From Ophiocordyceps camponoti-saundersi (nom. inval.) (lineage: Eukaryota > Ascomycota > Sordariomycetes > Hypocreales > Ophiocordycipitaceae), in assembly GCA_003339415.1 (NCBI GenBank), contig PDHQ01000263.1, positions 1 to 48,287 on the forward strand: a stretch of 48,287 nt of DNA, in the 5' to 3' direction. Positions 36,950 through 48,287 of the stretch are shown here, in pieces. Numbering within the stretch: the first letter of the stretch is position 1; each line of letters opens with the position of its first letter. A program made the position numbers and the translations under genes. Under the pieces are notes generated by a model. That model was not told where the DNA came from. It searched no databases and was given only the letters and a program-made list of their open reading frames with translations.

Positions 36950-39900
36950 CTTAATATAATCGTAAACTTTTACCTTCCCTACTCCTAATAAAGATTAAAA
37001 CCCTTTTTTAGAATATATAAAAATATAACTATCTTATCTATATTACGCTTTATAGCCTTATTAGCTATAATCTTATTTATTTATAAAAATTATAGCGTAA
37101 CTAATTCGGACGCTCTCCGCTTCCTAATATTTTACTATATAAATTTATAAATTTTAGTAACTAAGCGATTTTCTATATTTATAAATAACTAAACCCCTCT
37201 TTTTAAATACCTTTTACTATACTTAATATAGCTTTTATCTTCTTCTATATTATACCTTTATTATAAATTATATTTATTTATTTACTTTTATCGGTAATCT
37301 AATCTAGCCCCCTCTTATAGCGTAACTTTTTCTACCTTAACTTAACCCTAATAGCTACTTTTTTATATAGCGACTTTAACCTTTATTACTCCTTATAGGA
37401 CTATTATAAAAAGTCCTCCTCTAAAATAGCTAATTTCCTTAATCTTATAACTAGCCTCTATTTTAGACTTATTACGCCTCTAAGCGAAGTTACCTAAAAA
37501 ATATATAATAAATAAACTAATATTATTAACTTAGCTTAAGCTATACTAAACTACCGCGCGATATACTAAGGAAATAACCTTAATTTTATTAGCTCCGATT
37601 ATATTCCGTAAATTATCTATATAAATACTAACCTCCGCCTTAATATTATATTAATTAAGATTTAGCGCTCTTTTTACCTAAATATACTTATAGCTAAGGT
37701 ATAGAACTAACTTAAGCCTAAGCTATATTATACTTTTATACCTAAAAACTTAGAAGGAGTAGTTACCTTATTATATAAATAGCTAAAAATAATAGTAGAG
37801 ATTACGATATTATTACGCGTTTATATATACCTTATAATATAAAACTAGTAAAATTAGGTAATAGCGGCTATTATAGTAGCTACTAAGCGGGCCTAAAAAT
37901 ATTAGAAAGCTAACTTTACTAATTTTTACTAATAAAACTATTAGGAAATAATAAAAGCGTAAAAATCCGCAATTAGTATAGCTTATCGTAGCGCCTAATA
38001 TAACTTCCTCGATAATATCTTAATAAACTTAATAATATTTTAAATAATAAAATATTAAGCCCGGCTCCGGAGCTAGGCCCCGCTAAAGCTTATATATATA
38101 CTAACGCTATAGAAAAGCCTTAACTTAAACTTAATATTTACTTTCTCGGATAAAGCGATCTTACTTAGCTAATAATTCTTCCTTACTCTTACCGCCTTAG
38201 CCCCTTCTCTTACCCTAAATAAACCTTTCCCTCCTTTTTATATTAAACGTTTAATTATTACTAATAATATTTACTTTGCCCTTTTCTTAATCGCCTTATA
38301 GAAATCCGCTAGCTCTAATAAAATCTTAGTTAGGTTCCTAAAAAAATATAAACCCCCCCTTATCTAAGTTTTCTAAAAAATCTTCTAAGGCTATATTAAT
38401 AGCGGCTATTTCCCGTTACGATTTAAAGCCTCTAATATTATAATTATTTATAAGGTAAGTAAACTACTAGCTATATATTATACCTTAAGCGGGTATAAGC
38501 TAATTTCGCTCCTTAATATAATAAGGAAAGTTTTAGAAATAATTATCGCTAGGAAAATAGCGTTTATAATAAAAGCGGCTAATATCCTCTTAAATAGCTA
38601 AATAGGTAATAAGCTATAACGCTTTACTAATACCGTAATTTTTATATTTACTAAAACTATTAAAACTATCTAAGACTAGGGCGGCACCGCCTCGCTCCTC
38701 TTACTAAACCTTATTAAAGCTTTTAACTACGTTTCTTATAATAAGCTAATAATTATTTTTAACTACCTAAGCTTTCCTAAATAAGTTATAGTATTTATTT
38801 ATTCTTATCTTATTATTAAAACCTTATAACTTAAGTTTAATTATAAGCTTAGTAATACTTTCTTAATTTAATAAGGGGTCCCCTAAAGGTCCTTTATATT
38901 ACCGGTCCTTTTCTTATTATATATATTTTTATTATATTAATATCTAAACTTAATAACTAAACTACTTATAATAAGCTTCGCTAATAATACTAATATACTT
39001 AATATTAAATATAATAAGGCCTAGGTACTCCTCTAACTTAAGCGAGTATAGTAAATTTATAAATAATAAGCTTTTAAGTATAAAATAACTTTTTAGCTAG
39101 CTAAAAGTAAGTTAATATATTTTACGAAAGCTAAGAAAGTAGATATAACCTAGCTTTAGCTTAGTATAAAGATAGTTTAGCTTATATAAAAAGTAAGACT
39201 CTTAGGGGTTTAGCTATATTATAAACTCTAATAAAAGTCTTACTTTTTAAAACTCGCTATTAAATTTAAGCGCTAATACCTAGCCCTTACCGGGATTATT
39301 ATATTAACGTAAGGTTATACCTTATTAAAAGTAAAGGAGGTTTATATTAAAGCTATTAAATTAGCGATTATATTCGGTATATCTTAATTTACCCCGCTTA
39401 TATAATTAGGGGGGAAACTATATAACCTTATTATAAAAGCGCTAGCTACGGAATAGTCTAAATACTTAAAAGTTATTATTAAAGCTTATAAGGCTACCCC
39501 TCTTTATTATATTAAAATAAAGGCTTTTATCCCCCCCCTTAACTTATACCTTATTTATTAGATAGCTTATACTTATTACCGCCTTTAATATATATATATA
39601 GTAAACCTTATCCGTACTATAGTAAAAAAGGCTACTAAGTAAGTTAGATATAAGCGTAAGGGGCGCCCTTATTAATAGAGATATTAAGTATTATAAGATT
39701 TAAAGGAATTTTATAAAATATAAACTAAACTTAAACTAGAGGCTAAATATATATAATACGACTTTAATATTAAACTCTAAGAAAAGTAGCTCCTCTAATA
39801 ATATTCCTAAGAAGGTAAGCTTAAGAAGTATAGGTAGTCCTATAGCTACCTTATTAATAAACCGCTATAGCTTAAAGCTAGGACCGCCTTACGTATCTAT

Positions 39901-40260
39901 AAGGGATTTCCTAAGTTTATTAGTATAATACTTATATAACTTTAGATTAAATATATTAAGCTTAATTCCTTTCTCTAAGCTTATAAGGTCCCTAAGGTAG
40001 TTTTAAGACGCTACCTTTATAATAATAGTAATAAGACTATATTATATATCTTTCTTAACTATATTTTTACTTATAAAAATAAGCTACTTTTTAATATTAA
40101 CTAGTAACTAATATAAGACTAATATAACTTTACTAAAGCGCTTAATAACCCTTAATTTATAGCTAAACTTATATATTAGTTTCTTTTACTTAAATAACTA
40201 CGCTAATTTAACCTTATAATATTACTTTATAAAAGTAAAATAAATAAAGAAGATAAGGCC
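36950..40260 (+). pseudogene. LINE copy 3 ORF2 (endonuclease region, reverse transcriptase, Cys-rich C-terminus)
   Basis: ORF2 begins near a YNRKLLPSLL segment (36,955-36,990), like the QYN start of LINE endonucleases. RT has LNLIKAFNYVSYNKL at about 38,703-38,747 and FANNTNIL at 38,977-39,000. The family reads FADDTNIL, and both Asp codons lie in TGAT context and became AAT. After the RT, PLYYIKIKAFIPPLNLY lies near 39,497-39,550. The C-terminal block IYKGFPKFISIILI near 39,897-39,940 precedes the eroded Cys/His cluster. The copy is inactive. Confidence 0.9.
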
Positions 40261-40454
40261 TTTAGCCTTATAATAAATATATAAAAGCCGCTTTACGGTA
40301 ATAATTTTATTATTTATCTTACTAGCCGCTTACCTAGCCTTAAAGTTAGACTATTTTAACTATATATAAGGTATTAATTTAACTACGCGAAGCGCGAAAT
40401 TAACCGCGCTTATTATAGCCGTAGCTTTAGCCGCGGCCCTAAACTTAACTATAA

Positions 40455-41170
40455 TTATAAGCGTAAACTAAAGCTACTTACTCCTTTTTTACTATTAGCT
40501 TCTTTTCCTTACTAAACGTAATATAGTTATTAACTAGTATTATAAAGTTTTTATTATTAGATATATTATTAACTAAACTATCTTAAATAAAATTAGAGAT
40601 CTCCTTATAAGAAGGCGGCGCGGTTACGGTATAGGCGCTAGAAATATCCTCCCCGATAGCGGGGATAACCTTAACGCTTAAGGTAAAAGTAATCTTAAGC
40701 TTACTAAGCTTATTAGCTTTTAACTCGGACTTAAACTTAATAAGTACTAAGGCGGAAGCGGAACTAATAATAAAAGGCGGAGTATAGAGGATAGGAAGAT
40801 AATTAATAGGAGATAAGCTCCCCTATAAGCGCGCTTTATTCTTAGCGGCGTAGCGGATATAGCGTAGCTTCTTAATTAACTATTTAAAAAAGTTAATTAT
40901 TTATATATAGAAGATATACTATTTTTATATTTAAGCTAATATAATAATAATAAGTTAGTTAGTATTAGTTAGACTCTTAGTTATATTAATAATAAGGTCC
41001 TCCTTAATAATAGGAGGCTATAAGCCTTAAAGCGGTATATAGCTAATAGCCGCTTATATAACTTAATTAGCGTAAGTATTATTATAACGCATAATAGTAT
41101 ATATCTTTTTAATATGCTAAATTATATTTTTCTATTACGCTTATTAGTATAGGACTTACCGCGGACTTAA
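40455..41170. other. LINE copy 3 3' region with a two-way open frame, strand uncertain
   Basis: This is the equivalent of 29,560-30,420. The minus strand reads YIRYAAKNKARL near 40,838-40,873, LVLIKFKSELKANKL near 40,710-40,760, ITFTLSVKVIPAIGEDISSA near 40,640-40,700 and PPSYKEISNFI near 40,580-40,615, with little interruption. The plus strand over the same bases is also open. Conservation of both readings between copies 2 and 3 means the strand cannot be decided by eye. Confidence 0.42.
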
Positions 41171-42061
41171 TATAACCTTAATATTACTTATTATTTAAGC
41201 GTTATAATCGAAGCCTAGCTAGTAAGTAATCTTAATTATAGCGTAAATAGTTTTAGCTATAGCGGGATTATTAATTAGCTAATACTTAGTATAATTATTC
41301 GCGTATTTAACGTAAGCTACGCTTAGATAATTTACCTTAGTTATTAGTAAATATAAATATATACTAGGGCTAAATACTTATTTCTTTATACTTAATAAAA
41401 GTTCCTAAAGCTAATAAGTATACTAATATATCTTATATAAAATACCGCTTAAGGAAAGTTAAGTTTAGCGGATATTTTACTCTAGCATAAGTTAGCTATA
41501 AACTAGTTACGCGCGCTAAGGATTACTTATATAGTTAAAATTACTAAAAAAATAATAAGATAATAATAGCCCGCCTATATTAGTAAAAGCGACCCCCCCC
41601 TCCTTTATATATTTTTAGGCTTTAAGTTACTAATTTATAAAAACTAACTTCTTAATTAAGAAAGCTTCCTAATTAGGAAAGCTTAAAAAAAGGGTATATA
41701 CTTAAGTATATACCGTATATAAAGAAGGTATATAGCTATATACCTAAAAGTTAAGTAATATATACTTAGAGGCCGGGGAGGTACGTACTAGTATATATAG
41801 GTAATATATACTACTATTACTATTATCTTTTCCTTATTTTATCTATCTTTCCTTATCTTTCCTTACGTTATATAGTATTACCGTAACCGATAGTTACTTT
41901 CTTTATATGCGTAGAGCGCCTAGCCCGGCCCCGAGCCGGACGCGGTCCTACTATATAGCGGGGGGTTTTACCTCTTTTAGGAGGGTTTTTCCTACTCAAC
42001 TTACTGCTAAGGTTCTAGCAGCTACTTCTATAGCTTCTAGAGTACTATAATAATAATAATA

Positions 42062-42076
42062 AAATTAAACTTATAA
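42062..42076. repeat. Target site duplication of LINE copy 3, right copy
   Basis: This is the exact match to 35,335-35,349, directly after the LINE tail. Confidence 0.95.
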
Positions 42077-45000
42077 GAAATATTAATAGAAGCGTTCTTT
42101 TATAAGTAATTAGTTTATAATATAAAGCGAAGTAAGCTGCTATCTTATCTTTTCCGCTATTATAAAAATAATAAAAAGTTATAATTATAAGAATATTATA
42201 AATATAAAGAAACTTATTAAAGCTAATTTTATTATTATAAAGCTAAGTTAAGGCGCTACTTAAGAATTTTAGAAAGCTTTAATAAATTTATAAAGTATTA
42301 CTAAGTTTTAATTAAGGTAATTTATTAGTAAGGTATTTAAAAAACTAGCTATATTTTTAAAGCTTTCCTTTTTTAAAGTTTTAGCGAAGCTATTATTTTT
42401 TATAAAAGCGGGCCTTAAAAAGCTTAAAAGACTAAGAGGCGATATTTAAAATTTATATTTAAGTAGTAAAAAAAATTAAAAGGATTTAAGGGGAATATAA
42501 GTAAAGCGGGGCTAACTTTTACGATATTAGCGGAGGTATATAATAATTCTCTTAAAGGCGGAGTAAATATAAGCTATAAGTTTTTTATTATAAAAGAGTT
42601 AGTAGCTATAAGTAGCGCGGTAAAATAAGTAAATATTAATAAAAGGGATAAAAATCTTAAACTTAATATAATAAGAAAAGGTTACTTAGTATATTTTAAA
42701 AATAATATAAAAATATTTAAACTAAGTTATAGCTAGCTATTAAAAGATAAAGCTTTTAAGTTCCTTACTTAGTAGGGTTAGAGTAGAGTAAATTATAGCG
42801 CTAAAAGTAATTATAAACCTAATAACCTTAATATAAATTTCCCTTACTTAGAGAAATAAAAAGCTTTAAGTAAATAAGGTAAGCTTAGTTAGGGCTAGCT
42901 ATTAATAAGCGAGCTTTTTTATAAAGTAGCGGAGGTATAGCTTTTATTAAAGTTTACGGTAAATCTAAACCTTAAGTATATATACCTTTTATATAAGTTA
43001 AATAATATTTTTATTAAAGATTAGTAAAATTATATTAGCGAAGCGGGCCTTTATAAAATAAAGGAGCTTACTTTTAAGTAGCTAGAAAGTTATTTTATAC
43101 TTTATTACTTAATTATAATATATACTTTAAGATTATTAAAGCTAGTAGCGGACCTAAATAGAGGTTTACCTAATATTAAAAATATTAATATTATTTATAA
43201 ATTTAATAATAAATATACTAATCGCTTATTCTAAGCGTTTATAAAAAGATAAGATATATAAAATAAATAATATTAAAAAGAGTAAGGAGCCTTAAGGGAC
43301 TTTAATAAAAATAAGGAAAAGGTTTAATAATTTACCGTTAACTTTTAAGTAAGAGGTATAATCGGAAAAGTAAGAGCGAGTTATAATTTATCCGAGGAAG
43401 CTAAGAGAGTTAAGGATTTCTATTAGCTTAAAGTATAAAATATAATTAAAGGCGCCTATTATATTTAATATTAAAAGGGAGGCGGAGCCTTAAAAGCTTT
43501 AAGCGGTATAGATAAACTTTATTAGGAGGAGTAAGGTATTATTAGTAGATTAGTTAAGCTAGTTACTTATCTAACCTTATAATAGGATTTCCGCAGACTC
43601 TATTATATAAAATATTTTCTTTACTATTATAATTTTAAAAATCTTATTAATAATATTAAAAAGGGAGATAAAATAATAGCCGCTTAAAGTTTAATAAACT
43701 TTTAAGCTTTTTCTTACTTTCTAAAAAACTATAATATTAAAAGTTTAATATTAAGTAAGGAAATATTTATAAATAATATATCCTTAAAAAAAGCTTAGTT
43801 AAGACTATTATAAAAAGTTATTTATAACTTTTAAAAAAGCTAATAAGGATATTATTAAGCTTAGCGGATTTTTATAATATAATACTAAAAATAGTAAAGC
43901 GGACCTTATCTTTAGTAACTTAAAGGGAATATTTATTAGGGGGAAAAAGTTAAAAATCGGAAAGTATAAAGTATTTTCTAGAAAATAAGGAAAAAACTTA
44001 TAAGCTAAGAGCTTCGATTTTTTAAAAAAAAATAATTAAAAAGTAAAGTTTATATTTTATTAAAAAGGAGGAGTATATATAAGCTTTAAAGAAACCTAGC
44101 TATAAAGTCTTACTTACTAAGCTATAAACTATATAATATTAAAGTCGCCGCTTATAAAAGCGAGAAATCGCCTTTAATTATCTTTTTTCGCTTTTCTAAT
44201 AAATAATTTTTATTATATTATAGCGTTTTAATATATTTACTAATAATTAAAGTTTAGTTATATTTACTAATATTACTTAATATATTTTATATTTAAAATT
44301 ATAAAAATAACTTTTAAGGTTTATTATAAATATAAGTAAAAATAATATTATTAAGGTAATTCTAAAATTATTAAGTTAGCTATAGCGTTTAATTAATTAT
44401 ATAGCTATAATACTAATTTTTTAATATTTACTATAAACTCCGCTTAAATAGTAAAAAGTAAAAGGCAGTTTTTTATTTTTATTTATAAGATATTAAAGTT
44501 AAAATATTTCTAGCGTAATATTAAGGTAAAATTTAAAAGGGGAGAGGTAATAAATAATATAAATTAAGGAATATAATTAAAGCTAAGAAAATAAAAATTT
44601 AAGCTAAGATATATAAGGAAATAGTTAAGTATATTTTAAATTAAGTTAATAATAATAGCCTTTCGCTTATATACTTTTTAAATAATCTTATAAGAAAAAG
44701 TAAGAAGTTTAAGGTAAAGTTAGTAAAAGGCGGAAAAAAGCTTTATAGAGTAAGGGGAGGTATATTTATAAAAGTTTTAAAAAAGGTAATAAGTATTAAA
44801 GTTACTAAGGATACTTAGTAAAATAAAGGCGGAGGCGGAGTATAAGGAGGAAAGAGGAGGTAATAAGTATAGAAGAGGTTTAATATATATTCTAAATAGC
44901 GGGGAGTAAATAGTAAATACTTAAAGCTTATTATAAAAAAAAACTTTAATAAAGTTAAGCTTTATAATAAAGTTTTAGTTACTAACTTTATATTATTTAT

Positions 45001-46756
45001 ATATATAAAAGAAAGCTTTATTTTTACTTTAAATAAGGTAATAAGGAGTAAGTTTAAGAAGCGGAAAGCGATTATATATATTAAGCTAAAATTTTTATAT
45101 AGCGATAATATTATAATTCTCCTTATTAAATAAAGCGAGCTAAATAAGGCGGTTAATCTTTTAAATATTTTATAATAAGGTTATAATCTTTATAAGGACT
45201 AAGTATTAAGAATAATTATTTTATAATTACTTTAATTATATAAAGTCTGCTAATATAAACTTTGCTTAAGATTATAAAGCTAGTTATAAGTTATAAAGTT
45301 TATTACGTAGCTTATAGCTTTTATAAGTATTACTAAGTTAAAAGCCTTTTAAGGAGACTTAAGTAAGTAATATATTATAAAAGGATTACTAAGGTATATT
45401 TTTAAAAGATTTATAATATACTTACTTTTTTAAAGAAATTATAATAAAGCTTTTACTATTTTTATAAAATTACTATTAAGTAAAGGCTAGAAATTAAGCA
45501 GATTATAATAATTAAAAAAAGCGAGGTTTATTAAGGAAGCTAAATTTAATATAGCTTTATTATTTTTAAAACTCTAGGTAGTTTTTTAACTAAGTAAAGT
45601 ATATACCCTTATATAAAATATAATAATAAGGTCTTTCTTCTTTTTATATAAAGTAGTTTTCTTCTCCGCTATTATATAAAATAGCTATATAATATTTATA
45701 TTAAGGTAGCTTTTAATAATACTTAGTAATATACTTAAATTAGAAATATTTATAATATTACTTAAGGCGTGCGGAGTTTTTATAAAGTTTATAGTAAATT
45801 ATTTTTATATTTATAACTACTTTATTTAAATAAAGCTTATTTATATCCTTTACGCTACTTAAGCTTATAATAAAATAAGTTTATAAGGCTTCTCTACTAA
45901 TAATATACTAAAGTTAAAGTACTTTCGCTTAAATTATATTAACTTTATTTACCTTCTTAATAGTACTAAATAGTATATTATAGTTATAGTTAGCTACTAA
46001 GGTTTTAATACTTTTAGTAATAATAATATAAGTATAGCGTATATACTTAGCCTTTATTTTAAAAGCCTAAGCTACTTATTTATTTTTAAAAGTAAAATCC
46101 TTATATTTTAAGTTAAATATAATAATAAAATTACTATTAAAAAGTTAGCGTGCGGTAACTATTATAAAATAGCTTATAGCCTTATTAACTTTTTAGATAA
46201 TTTTTTAAGAAGTAGGCGCTAAAACTCTATTAATTACTAAGATATCTTTTACTAATATAAGTACTTATCTCTCTATTTTTACTAAAACTAGCTATATAAG
46301 AGGCGCTATAAAGGGGGCGGAGTTTAGGGCGGAGTTTATAACTACGCTAGCTTAAATTAAAGCTTTAAAAGTAAAATTTAACTTTTTACTTATTACCTTA
46401 TAAAAAGCGGCTTTAACTAACTTTTAAATAGCGTAGGAGATAATAATAAGTAAGCTAAATAAGTTTTTAGAAGCTTATTAGCGCTATTAAAGCTTAGTAA
46501 ACGCTATATTAAGGATACCTTATATAGGGCGAAAATCTTACGTAAAGATTACTTTAGTAAGTTTTTTATATATAAATTTTAAGATAAGATTTATTAAAGT
46601 TTAAAAAATATCGATAAATAAGTTATTAGAGTTAATAATAATATTATATTAACTTTTACTTATATATAAATATTATTAGAATTAGTTAAGCTTTTAAGTT
46701 TTATTATTAAGTATTATTAGTATTAATAGCGGATTAGGCGGTAAACTGCCTAATAA
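42077..46756 (+). pseudogene. R gene, 3' part (about 1,500 codons), product unknown
   Basis: This is the longest coding-like stretch in the window. From 42,063 to about 42,440 the frame continuous with the upstream part through the target duplication is readable (for example KVLAKLLFFIKAGLKKLKRL). From about 42,480 to 46,756 the frame with codon starts at 42,482 and every third base stays open for roughly 1,420 codons except TAA and TAG. The change of frame near 42,440-42,480 suggests an indel or an old intron. Notable blocks are SYNLSEEAKRVKDFY near 43,377-43,425, AIYIKL-type helices near 45,070-45,100, KLACGNYYKIAYSLINFLDN near 46,144-46,205 and LLALLKLSKRYIKDTLYRAK near 46,478-46,540. I recognise no helicase, transposase, integrase or polymerase motif. 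Confidence 0.55.
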
Positions 46757-46950
46757 CCTTATATTTAAAATTATTCCCTTAGCAGAGTTAAACTTAGAAA
46801 GGCAGAAAATATTAAATTCTTATAATATTATAATATTAAGTATAAATAAAAACCTTAATTATTTAAAGTTATAAAAAAGTTAAAGTAAAAGTATATTATT
46901 AATATTTCTTAGAATATTAAAAATAATAGTTTAAGGATTATTATTATTTA
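46757..46950. other. Spacer between R units
   Basis: This is A+T-rich sequence after the end of the R gene frame. It holds a few surviving CA and TG dinucleotides (near 46,746, 46,782 and 46,803) and no recognisable feature. It is the 3' end of R unit 1 or a spacer. Confidence 0.5.
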
Positions 46951-47190
46951 TACGCTAAGAGCCTTTATAATATTTAAAGCCTTTATAATATATTAAATAA
47001 GAAAAATCCCCTAAAGTAAAATAAAACCCCTTAACTATAAAAAGAAAGCTTATTATATACTTATATAAAAATATAGCGGTAGCTAGCGGTAATATAATAT
47101 AATAAGCTTACTACCTAAAGGTAGTTTCGAATAATATAAGAAAAGTAAGGTAAGGAGGGGAGTGCGAAGAAAAGGAAAGTCCGTAAAGTA

Positions 47191-47270
47191 CGGGGCGGAG
47201 GAGCGGGGCGGTATAGCGTAGCGCGGGGCGGTATAGGGCGGTATAAGGCGAGGCGGTATAGCGTAAGGCG
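47191..47270 (+). repeat. G-rich minisatellite in R unit 2
   Basis: This array of GGGGCGGTATAGCG-type units corresponds to 33,106-33,194 but has fewer full 20-bp units. The change in number between two copies is normal for a minisatellite and helps show the copies are independent. Confidence 0.85.
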
Positions 47271-48213
47271 GAGGAAGGAAAGTCTAAGAGGGGGTAAGGT
47301 AAAGTAGCGGGGTAGCCGCTTTATTATCTATTAGTAATTAAAAAAAGGGGGGGTATATCTCTTTTTCTTTTACCTCCTTTTTTCTTTTTTCTTTTTTTTT
47401 ATTATTTTTCGAAAAAGGTATATTTTTAACCCCCTCCCTTAACTTTCCCCCTTTTTTTAACTTTTATAATAAAAAAATAGTAATAATAGTTATATAGCTA
47501 TATATTAATAATATAATAATATTATAATATTTAAAACTATCTATAAAGGGCTTTATAACCTTTTTTATATTATATATATAGCTTAATTAGCTAAATATAA
47601 GGTTTTATATTAAAATAATAAAATAAGTAATATTATATTATATAATTATATATAAAGCTAATAAAGTATATAAGCTTTAAATTAGCTAATTATTATAATT
47701 ATATAAAAGCTTAATATAAGTATTATAAAATAAGTAAAGCTAAAAGTAAGGTTAAAAGTAAGGTTAAAACTTAGGTATTAATTAAATTATAAATTTATTT
47801 AAATAAATTATATATAGTAGCTATAAAAGTAGCTAAATATATTAGTAGAGGAGGATAGCTAAGTAACTTATAAGTTAATATAAAATAAAGTAAAGCGAAG
47901 CGAAGTTTAAAGCTAGCTAATAATAAATAATAAAAGTAATTTTAAACTAACTTACGTTATATTTAAAAGCGGAATAAAGCGTTAAAGCTTTAACTTATAA
48001 TAATAATAATATTAACTAAGGCTAGCATTTTAATAAGGGCGGCCGCTTTAGTAGCTACCTTATTTACCCCTTTTATAACTATAATTACTAATCCTCCTCC
48101 TTATAAGTTATATATACTAATCTTACTATATTTTAAAATACCCGCTATAAGTAGTAAAATAATTATTAAAGTAAGTAAAGTAAAGAGTAAAGTAATAAAA
48201 AAATAGCGGTAAA

Positions 48214-48215
<2 letters not shown>

Positions 48216-48287
<72 letters not shown>
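48216..48287. repeat. (ATA)n trinucleotide microsatellite at window end
   Basis: A pure ATA/TAA repeat runs to the last base. It starts just after GCGGTAAAA in R unit 2, the position where R unit 1 has GCGGTAAAGATAATAATAGC inside its triplet-rich coding stretch. It therefore looks like an expansion inside the ruined R gene. Confidence 0.95.

Larger units (their letters stand above)
35350..42061 (+). mobile_element. Tad1-type LINE copy 3, full length, RIP-inactivated
   Basis: This is a 6,712-bp LINE, collinear with copy 2, flanked by a perfect 15-bp duplication and ending in a (TAA)n tail at about 42,045-42,061. The leader has the same GGATAGGACC and a G+C-rich patch (GGCGGCTTCGGCCGGGGCC near 35,430-35,450). 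It keeps more CpG and more readable protein sequence than copies 1 and 2, which may mean a younger insertion or different RIP exposure. It is inserted inside the R gene. Confidence 0.96.
32853..46950 (+). mobile_element. R unit copy 1, split by LINE copy 3; nature unknown
   Basis: 32,853 to about 34,170 matches 46,951 to the window end closely over at least 1.2 kb. With LINE copy 3 (35,350-42,061) and one copy of its target duplication removed, the unit is about 7.4 kb and is directly followed by a second unit in the same orientation. It contains, in order, a G-rich minisatellite, a C/T-rich tract and a very long ruined gene. It may be a tandem subtelomeric or dispersed repeat, or an unknown transposon. 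No LTRs or terminal inverted repeats were found. Confidence 0.7.
46951..48287 (+). mobile_element. R unit copy 2, 5' part only (runs off the window)
   Basis: This matches 32,853 onward in the same orientation: the CTTTATAATATTTAAAGC start, the AATCCC-TAAAGTA block, a G-rich minisatellite at 47,191-47,270, a C/T-rich tract at 47,357-47,400 and the beginning of the R gene near 47,990-48,210. Differences between copies are mainly C/T and G/A. It runs into an ATA repeat exactly where R unit 1 has its Ala/Val/Met-like triplet stretch. Confidence 0.9.

Noticed and set aside
42077..46756. The R gene as a telomere-linked RecQ-type helicase
   Set aside because: Tandem layout suggested it, but no Walker A, DExH or other helicase motif could be read even allowing for RIP changes.

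Overview
The window looks like a block of heterochromatic, A+T-rich DNA from a filamentous ascomycete (Pezizomycotina) with very strong repeat-induced point mutation (RIP). The main evidence is base composition. CpA and its complement TpG are almost absent from both strands over 48 kb, TpA is in large excess, and CpG is kept, even as CGCGCGCG runs. Every coding remnant is broken only by TAA/TAG, the products of RIP at CAA, CAG and TGG, and catalytic Asp and zinc-binding Cys codons have become Asn and Tyr. No intact gene, rRNA, tRNA or CRISPR array was found. Domain calls were made by reading frames by eye and allowing for C-to-T changes in CpA context on either strand.

Layout. 1-127 is an (ATA)n tract. 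128-5,500 is mutated A+T-rich DNA with no recognisable gene, but with three families of tandem repeat whose units are multiples of three (2,185-2,735). 5,535-7,258 plus 13,753 to about 15,100 is an old Ty3/gypsy element on the minus strand (element B). It is split by a complete younger Ty3/gypsy chromovirus, also on the minus strand (element A, 7,264-13,747), with 186-bp LTRs and a 5-bp target duplication AAAAG. 15,123-19,190 is the 5' part of a Tad1-type LINE (copy 1), joined abruptly to the 3' end of a plus-strand chromovirus pol (element C, 19,191 to about 20,172). A pyrimidine-rich tract and a ruined open frame of unknown identity follow (about 20,600-22,140). 24,603-31,231 is a full-length LINE (copy 2) with 16-bp target duplications.

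The right-hand third is the most unusual part. A repeat unit called R here starts at 32,853 with a G-rich minisatellite, a C/T-rich promoter-like tract and a very long ruined gene (about 33,900-35,349 and 42,077-46,756). That gene is split by LINE copy 3 (35,350-42,061), which is flanked by a perfect 15-bp target duplication. A second R unit in the same orientation starts at 46,951 and runs into an (ATA)n tract at the window end. Removing the LINE leaves two tandem R units about 7.4 kb apart. The product of the R gene was not recognised.

The elements form a record of successive insertions, each mutated in turn: B, then A inside B; R, then LINE copy 3 inside R; LINE copy 2 inside a third sequence; and LINE copy 1 joined to element C by rearrangement. 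None should be able to move on its own. Domain limits are approximate.
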